Shown here: positions 57,248 to 64,000 of the stretch, piece by piece
Layout: each line of letters begins with the position of its first letter
How positions within the stretch are numbered: position 1 is the first letter of the stretch
NCBI GenBank assembly: GCA_030762175.1
Contig: CM060837.1
Span: 7,582,001-7,646,000, forward strand
DNA: 64,000 bases
Reading direction: 5' to 3'
Source: Metallyticus violacea
Lineage: Eukaryota; Arthropoda; Insecta; Mantodea; Metallyticidae
Program-made: the position numbers and the translations under genes
The notes under the pieces: model-generated
Told to the model about the DNA's origin: nothing
The model's input: only the letters and a program-made list of their open reading frames with translations
The model's database searches: none

Positions 57248-57947
57248 GCATGTAATTTCATATATATGTATAATTTCATTATTTTACTTTAGGGTAACAA
57301 TCTCTCTCACATACCTTCGCCATACGCTGCATTACTTGTTTGTTGTCTTCTCTGGCATCTCTTTCTTTGCGAGACCATAAAACCGCCGATCAACATATTT
57401 GCCCCACATAGGTATCGAACCTGGTTAGTAAATTTCAGATGGCATGACTCATAAAACTAGTTAGCCTTGCTGCAAAATGTCGGTATAGCTACCTAGCCTG
57501 TCTTCCAATCACAAATCCGCAGGCCTTTGGGATAATATCTGTGATACAGGAAAACCACAGGGCTTCAGAGAATCAAAGGAAGATTAAGGGCACATTCCCG
57601 TGGTTTCAACACCGTCTCCGAGAGTGGAAAGGACCTCCGGGCTAATTAAAACGATACAGAAATACCTTATAATGTCTCAAATGGTACAAGTGCTGCTGCA
57701 ATAGACAGTTGGAGCACAGTTAATGACCTGTGAAAGCCTTTCGCTACAACCACGCAGAGAGAATGCCTGTCATGTGGGCACATCAAAGAGGCTCTAGCTC
57801 GCCCCCAGTAATATTAAATGGTAATCCAGAGCTGCACTTGAGATTATTGCCTTGCACAGTATTTCGGCGCGCTCGCGGAACGAATAGTTAACTTAAGGAG
57901 ACAACAAGTTGTTCCAGTATCACTAGGTGCTCATCAGCCGTAAGATA
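57248..57947. other. no recognisable gene
   Basis: A tRNA box B-like GGTTCGATACC word (minus, near 57415) is isolated and not supported by a box A. Confidence 0.35.
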
Positions 57948-59455
57948 CAAGAGTAGATCCATAGGTTTGCAATACACTTCTCACATCTTGGAATTAACAT
58001 GTAACCCCCCCCCCAAATGGTTATAAACCTTGTATGCAAAATGGGCATAAACAGCATCCATCACTTCTTCGTCACACTTAAATTTCCTTCCTCGAAGGTT
58101 CTTCTTCACTTTTGAGAAGAGAAAATAATTACTGGGAGCTACATCTGGGCTGTAGGGTGGATGGTCGATCTCCTTGAAGCCACATTTTTTTTCACAGCTT
58201 CCTTTGCAACAAGAGCTGTGTGAACAGGAGCGTTGTCGTGATGAAGTCGCACACCACCACTCGGCTTTCCTCGTCTTTTCTCTATGATTTTTTTTTTTTG
58301 AATAGTGTTTAACGCCCGTTTTTACTAGTGAGGCACCACAGGCGGTGGACACTGCTGATACATGAAATGAAATGGTATATTGGGAAAGGATTTTTTTTTT
58401 AAAGGAAGGAAGCGTTCCAGGCCTAAGTTTAGGTACCTCCCCGGCATTTGCCAGTTATGAAGACTGAGGAAAAACCCCAGTCAGTGAGGACGGTCCTGGC
58501 GGGATTCGAACCGCAGACCTCCCGCTCACGAGTCCATGCCTTAACGACCTCGGCCACCCGTGGCGGTTTTTCTCTATGATGGAACCACGTAGTCTGTGCA
58601 GTAGGCCAGCATAATACTCCCCATTTACTGTAGGGTTCCTCTCCTTGAAGTCAATGAAGAGTATTCCTTCACAGTGCCAAGAGTTTGTGGCCATGATGCT
58701 CTTGGTTGACTGAGTGACCTTGGTCTTTAGAACCGGGGCTTCGCCAGGCTTAGGTCACTCACTCCATTGGTTCTCTTTTGGACAAGGGATCATAGTACAG
58801 GATCGTAGTTTCATCTCCTGTAACAATGGTTAGCAGAACTTCTCTCTCGTTGCTACGGCAGAGCATCAAAAATGCCTGACAACAGATAACTCGTTGCTGA
58901 TTTGGACTGAGGAAAGAAGGCTTGGCACCCATCTTGCACTAACCTTATTCATGTTTAAATGTTCATGAATCATTCGAAGGGCTGTTGTTTTAGAAAGGCT
59001 CAACCTTGCTGCTATTTCTGTAACTTTCAGCCGCCGGTCTTCCATAATTTCTGCTTCCACAAGAGCGATGTTTTCAGGAGTGAGCACCTCCAAGGGCCGA
59101 CCTGCACGCTCTTCGTCTTCAATGCTTTCTCAACCCATTCGAAAATGTTTGGCCTATTCTTTTACGGTAGAATATGAGTGAGGTGGGCTTCCCCATATAC
59201 ACCGTCCAATCGCTGTTTAATTTCATTTAGAGTGAGTCCTTCTTTTATGAAGAACTTAATAATAACTCGATACTCCATTTTGAACATGTCACAATCTCTA
59301 CACATGGCCTTTTTTATGCAACTATATCTGAATAACTGAACATAGCGGAGCTGAAGTTACAGCTGCAATCATGTACTTAACAGATAAGATATGACACCAG
59401 GTAAGGAAAGTGATAACCTTTTCGGCGAGGCTGGAAACTTATGGACCTACCCTCG
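57948..59455 (-). mobile_element. mariner family B, copy D (full length, carrying a SINE)
   Basis: Flanked by TA at 57946-57947 and 59456-59457. It measures about 1216 bp after removing the SINE-A and one target duplication. Both termini are present (CAAGAGTAGATCCATAGGTT left; AACTTATGGACCTACCCTCG right). Transposase pieces: MEVLTPENIALVEAEIMEDR, LKVTEIAARLSLSKTTALRM, NMNKVSARWVPSLLSS; a GDETT block with the first aspartate; EYYAGLLHRLRGSI up to the SINE; after it an HHDNAPVHTA block with the second aspartate; HPPYSPDVAPSNYFLF where the third aspartate is asparagine; then GRKFKCDEEVMDAVYAHFA. Frameshifts occur throughout. Confidence 0.93.
58289..58567 (-). mobile_element. SINE-A inserted in mariner copy D
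   Basis: Full-length SINE-A (TGGCCGAGGTCGTTAAGGCA, GCGGTTCGAATCCCGCC, body, GGGCGTTAAACACTATTC and an A tail). It is flanked by a perfect 13-bp duplication of mariner coding sequence, TTTTCTCTATGAT, at 58276-58288 and 58568-58580. Confidence 0.95.
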
Positions 59456-59724
59456 TACACACTGCTTTTTTGTATGTTAAACACACAAAACTTCTATCTG
59501 GACTCTTTGTACGGGGACAGTTAGATTTTCGTTATTTTAGATATGTAATAAGAAACTGATACAAATAACAACATTTATTTATTTATGACAATAGTAAATT
59601 ACATTAAATCATCCTTTTGAGTCCTTAACTTAAATAAAGGCACTTTCAACCAATTATAAATAATACATACTAGCAGTAACTTCCAACTCTATCATTCTTT
59701 CTCAGGACTCTGTATGGCACTGTT

Positions 59725-60350
59725 TATGTGACGGCTGTTCAATAAATAATGATCATTTTTAGACAACATACCTTTATTTATCAAAGTAGTCCTCGCTGGA
59801 TGCATTGCACCTATTCTACCAGTCTTCAAAGACATCCTTTGACCGGCTCTTCACGATCGCCTCATCATCCCTGCTTCTAATAATGAAAAATGCCTTTCCC
59901 GAAGGAATCTCTTCATTTGGGACAAGGAAAAATAATACGGGGCTTTATCTGGACTATATGAAGGGTGAGGTATACACTACACATGTCTTTTGTGAGATAT
60001 TTAGCAACAGAATTTGCCATGTGCGGCCGCGCGTTACCGGTGCAGCATCCACGCTGTTGCGCTAAAATGTGGCCTTTTGCAATTATGTTAACATGGCCTT
60101 GAAGTGTTTTCAGGACATCTCTGTAGTACATGCTGGTAAAAAAATTCCTTGAATAGATGACTATAACTTTCCCAACAGGAGCAACCACAGTTGCTTCATT
60201 TTGGTGTTGTTGGTTTCCACACACAACTTTGCTGTTTGCTCTCAGGGTCGAAATGCTGTACAAATATGTCTCATATGCGATTTTGCACCTACTAGTATGC
60301 GTTCTTAATCCTTTTCAACCATCATTAAGCGTGCTATAGGCAACAAATAG
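59725..60350 (-). pseudogene. mariner transposase fragment, C-terminal two thirds
   Basis: Minus-strand frames give HFDPESKQQSCVWK near 60240 (just after the first-aspartate block, which reads with tyrosine in the local frame), then RDVLKTLQGHVNIIAKGHIL near 60110. Next comes GNARPHMANSVAKYLTK near 60030 (second block, its aspartate replaced or displaced), then in a shifted frame HPSYSPDKAPYYFSL (third block, tyrosine for aspartate), with Lys/Arg-rich text beyond. The end TGTTCAATAAATAATGATCA near 59740 is probably the 3' TIR. A subfamily distinct from family B. Confidence 0.7.
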
Positions 60351-60678
60351 GCCTCAGTTGAGGATTTGTTGAGAAAAAGCAGCATGTTGTTCATCGCGAG
60401 CTACCTCCATTTTACTTGCACACCTCTCACAGGCAGGAACCGTAAGTGACAACAATGAAACTAGCACCATATGTACATTGTGTATTAAGCTAACAAAAGG
60501 TTGTACAGTTAAATTTTAGCGCATATTTTACAGCCCATACAATACCATCTGCTTAGAAAATTTCTTTCTATATTGTTTTTTAGACCGTGTGCCTTGTACC
60601 TTAGGAAATTAGTTTTTGTTTCTCAAACTATTTTTGGTATAACACGTTTGGGGTTAAAATTTAGCTCTCTTTCAGATG
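60351..60678. other. no recognisable gene
   Basis: Unassigned; may include the remaining 5' part of the 59725 mariner. Confidence 0.3.
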
Positions 60679-60906
60679 CTATAAAAATTTCACATCAATT
60701 GCAACAAGGAAAGAATGCAATCGTTCATTAAAAGGGCTTATAATCTGCGAGTATGGAGGATGTAACAGTAAACTGGTTTCCAGGCAGTTTCTCATAGCAG
60801 GTGCGGTTTTCTCTTGCATAAAAACAAAAAACGTCTTATGATGAGAGATCTTTGAAATAAAGTCCATAAGCACCATCAAAATAGGAAGTGGTTGCTGCAG
60901 CAACAT
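60679..60906 (-). pseudogene. possible Tc1/mariner-like fragment
   Basis: A 75-codon minus frame contains LLHPPYSQIISPF, which recalls the HPPYSPDLSP block before the third aspartate in Tc1/mariner transposases. The rest is not recognisable, and the aspartate itself is absent. Confidence 0.3.
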
Positions 60907-61298
60907 TAACTGAAGACATTAAAATACTGTAGTAGTTGGCAGTTCTACGTCATTAAACAAATATCGTATAGTTGGCCGCGGTACCATAGAAACAGCCCCT
61001 GGTGCTGTAACGACAGCAGTTTATGCATCTTTTGAAAAGTTATTGGAGGAGCAGGTGTTCCGGACTGCGACAGAAGAGGACGTAGTTACACACACGAGGG
61101 GGGAGGGGCACGCGCGCCATTAATACGATTTAATTAATTTTATACACGAGCAGAAAAATAAAACAAAAGGAGGGAGCAAAGAATGAGAAGAAGGTAGTCG
61201 GACGTGACTAGGCGAGGCGGCAGGAAAGAAGGAAGGAATATTAAAAAGTGTGGTTGGTGTGAGGGGATTATTAAGCGCGGTATTTAAGCTTCGGGCTA
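60907..61298. other. no recognisable gene
   Basis: Somewhat GC-rich, with a G-rich stretch near 61098-61108. No motif. Confidence 0.35.
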
Positions 61299-61520
61299 TT
61301 AAAAAAAGGGAGTAAAACGCTTCTCCTTTTGTGCAGTCGTGGGCTCTTCCCTTCGCTGCAAAATTGCTTCATGAGATCTTTGCTTCTTTAGCAAAGAAAT
61401 GCTATTAGTTTCTAAGTAATCCCTTGTCTCTTCAAAGAGCTTCTTTTGTTTCAGCTGCTGCCAGTGATTCTTTCGTCTAGTACAGGCATTTACTTTGTCA
61501 CGCAAAGTGCCAGTGTTTCA
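61299..61520 (-). CDS. weak candidate exon (unknown helical protein)
   Basis: A minus frame of 68 codons from 61505, rich in Lys, Arg, Glu and Gln (RRKNHWQQLKQKKLFEETRD, KKQRSHEAILQRREE), suggests a helical or coiled segment. Upstream, CCTATTACAG then GTAGATGC near 61545 is a plausible acceptor, but the continuous frame is broken by a TGA before the helical part. Not similar to the transposases here. Could be a host exon, a pseudogene or chance. Confidence 0.25.
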
Positions 61521-61959
61521 TTTCGGTTTGTTGTCGCGCATCTACCTGTAATAGGAAACACAGGGAGATTTGTCAACAATTAATTGCTATTCAATAATTT
61601 TTTTTTCAATTTCAACAGAATCACTGCGTATTTTTACTCACTAAAAATGTAAAAAACAATTAGGAAAAAGTTTTTTTATAAAATTTGATTATGTCCGGAT
61701 TTTTGTATCTAATATTAAACTTATTTCTAGCTAAAATCGATTAATTATAGTATCCGAGTATTGCCGTGACTTGAAATTACATTCTTAGCTACACTTTATT
61801 GAAACTGAGATTTGTACTTGCTGTGCTGTTTTCCTGCTATTGCTTGCCGTTGTTGTTCCTTTATAGCTGGGAAGGGGACAGCGAGACTATAGAGCAGCGA
61901 AATAGTGGCTGCGAATCATGGAAGCCAAACATTAACAGCTGGGGATGAGAGGTAACAAG
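61521..61959. other. no recognisable gene
   Basis: AT-rich, unassigned. Confidence 0.35.
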
Positions 61960-62740
61960 CCATGGACGTTCAAATTAAAAAACAATAGGAATGGGCTTGG
62001 TTTAGATGACGTGTCAGAGCATAAGAAAGAGCGCATGGAGGAAGGATAGGAATCGCTTTAGGGATATGGATAGACAGTAGGCAATTACTCAATGAAGAGA
62101 TATGATTTCGCTGTAAGTACAATTGGGGATAAAATCGGAATGGGCTTTGGAGGAGTACATCAAAACAGGGACTAAGCTTATTAGACAGGAGCTGGAATGA
62201 GTCAGGCAAGGGACACTGATGAATATGAGCGGAGAATTTGTCCCATCTATAAGAAGGGGAAATCATGAACACAAATTCTGACTGAATGTAAAGGCACAGA
62301 AGAATGGGGAGAAAAGTATCTATCTTACTCCTTTGCAGGATCTAACAGAGAATGATGGCGAGGAAGGAAAGGAGAGAGTAGGAAAATTTCTGATGAAAGT
62401 GACAACAGCTGAGGTCTGAAAAGCCTGATAACTGGGGAGGGAATTGGGGTAAACAAACTGACTGTTGTTGTACATAATGGGATTTCTTTATATTTTATAC
62501 GTATTTTTAAATATTATTCTTGTGATATTTCTTATTTTATTTGTTTATTTGTATCTATTTATTTATTCACTTTTATTGCTGAATATGTGTTTTATATCTT
62601 ATTGTGAATATCTAATGTACTAATATCTTGTGCTAAATCGAATGCGCCAAGTGTATTAGACCTGTGCGTCTGTTGAAGTTGTTTTGTATTGTACTGGTGT
62701 CACTGTAATAAATACACTCCTACTACTATATACTGGCGAG
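61960..62740 (+). mobile_element. LINE 3' end (ORF2 C-terminus and 3' UTR)
   Basis: The plus-strand frame near 62230-62330 reads RRICPIYKKGKS, stop, TQILTECKGTEEWGEKYL. This matches the C-terminal zinc-knuckle region of LINE ORF2 proteins (CPIC...H-ILTEC-x-GTEEW type) with the second cysteine now tyrosine and the histidine now glutamine. A 3' UTR-like stretch follows, ending near GTGTCACTGTAATAAATACA at 62700-62725. The fragment at 52091-52370 is related. Only the last part of the element is present, as expected for a 5'-truncated LINE. Confidence 0.6.
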
Positions 62741-64000
62741 CTGTGCTCTCCTCCTCCCCCTCACCCCTCCCCTCCCATGTGCTGCTAACTTTGACTTAGC
62801 CGGTGACTTGCTGTTGTAATATTGGTTTCCAGATGCTACTAAGATAAGTGTGTCTCTCTATTCATGTTATTTTTATAGATTTCAGTGGCCTCTCGAGTAA
62901 TTCTATTGTCCAGATGTAGTACCCGTGCTTACTGGACCGCATTATCAACATGAATGTGATGTCTGCTGTAGCTGAGGAGACTGACGCATCAATTAGACAC
63001 CTCAACTTCTATAAAATATAGCCTAGACTCCACGAAACGTCAGCGCCCAATTTTACCTTCGAGACAAGGCAGTCCTCAGAAGCAAAGTTTTAAGTAATCA
63101 TTTTTTCTAACTATGGGCACGAGCCATGGAAGCTCATCCATTCATTTAATTATTTTTTTTTCTTTCACTGGCTGTATAATAATTGTGTTTTATGTTGCTG
63201 GCATGCCAAAATTTTCTACTTATTACTCTACTTATTAAGTGAGCCCATCAAATTTTAGGTGCATTTTCTGAATTCTTGTTTTAACTATGACCAATGCCCT
63301 CAGAGAACAGCAAATTCATAAAATCAAGAAATCATCAAAAGAAACTTAGATGAAAAGAATAATTTGGTATTACAACTTGTGAACGTTCTTGACTGTTGAA
63401 TTATTTTCTATCAGTAAATAGGAGGGCATTTAATTTTCGGAATTTAAAGAAAATATTAAATATATTGTTGCGACCCCCAGCTAGCCACTCGATTAAATAT
63501 CATTGTATACCTATTACCTACATTCATAATGGGCGTCAACCAAGATGGATACCCCGGAGCAGTTGGCGGCACGTCCTCTCTCGTCAAGCACTCACGCTCT
63601 ACTCTCCAAATGCGTTAAAGAAGGCTATCTAATTCCTATATTGTGCTTCCGCAGACCCTAATTTTCTTTACGTAGTCTTTTCAACTGTCACTTGTACTTA
63701 ACGAACTTAATGCTACAATGCATTTCCCCAAATCCCCCATTTGCCACAATATCAGTTTCCTGTTGAAGGCGTTGCATAATGTGTCTTGCGCTGGCTATCT
63801 AAGGTGACGGAGGTGATTCAAAAGCATTTTCATGCCCAGCAGAGTTTATACGAGGAGGAACAGCCTTGAAAGACAAGTAACCGGTCGGTAATTTTGTCCA
63901 AGGAATTTTCGAGATTTTTATGCCCTCGAGCACTCATTGACCTCAACAGGGATCGAAATCTAGTCTTTTTTTTAAATAGCCTGGAAATTATTTTACAAGC
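62741..64000. other. 1.3 kb without recognisable gene
   Basis: A plus frame at 63396-63632 has no recognised motif. The sequence continues past the window edge. Confidence 0.4.

Noticed and set aside
1..64000. Endogenous viral elements, rRNA genes or bacterial operons
   Set aside because: No capsid, polymerase, rRNA or operon-like signature was recognised on either strand.

Overview
The window looks like AT-rich, intron- and repeat-rich nuclear DNA of an arthropod. The case rests on several mariner/Tc1 subfamilies, a PIF/Harbinger (HARBI1-type) transposase fossil, tRNA-derived SINEs with target-site duplications, LINE 3' ends and a probable LTR. No bacterial operons, rRNA, CRISPR arrays or recognisable viral genes were seen. 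Insect versus arachnid cannot be settled by eye.

No host protein-coding gene can be named. The best candidate is a two-exon segment at 17036-17479 with consensus splice sites, a 76-bp intron and a frame that stays open across the join. A weaker candidate exon lies at 61299-61490 on the minus strand. Almost every other recognisable peptide is a decayed transposase or LINE fragment, broken by stops, frameshifts or deletions.

Layout. 0-5.2 kb: a mariner fossil with both terminal inverted repeats (TIRs), a Harbinger transposase pseudogene, and an internally deleted element that joins a transposase N-terminus to its C-terminus. 7.5-10.5 kb: three further transposase fragments from different subfamilies. 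12.3-21.8 kb: a second kind of internally deleted element, three of the four copies of one mariner family (13198, 15083, 18378; the fourth is at 57948), the candidate host exons, and another mariner with degenerate TIRs. 23-26.9 kb: a 294-bp tandem duplication, a second copy of the first deletion derivative, an unclassified repeat and a SINE with clear target-site duplications. 26.9-32.5 kb: no recognisable features. 32.5-37 kb: a dense nest of SINEs, one split by an 868-bp insertion, plus a probable LTR with an adjacent tRNA-like primer-binding site. 37.4-49.8 kb: an unclassified repeat family with internal tandem subunits, an array of three SINE types, a hairpin between AT microsatellites, and more SINEs. 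50.3-62.7 kb: more mariner, LINE and SINE remains, including a SINE inserted into a mariner.

Two SINE families dominate. SINE-A has a Ser/Leu-tRNA-like head and at least 11 copies, 9 of them on the minus strand. SINE-B has a different tRNA-like head. Nesting gives a relative history: mariner copy D predates a SINE-A insertion, and one SINE-A copy predates an unclassified 868-bp element. None of the transposases looks functional now.
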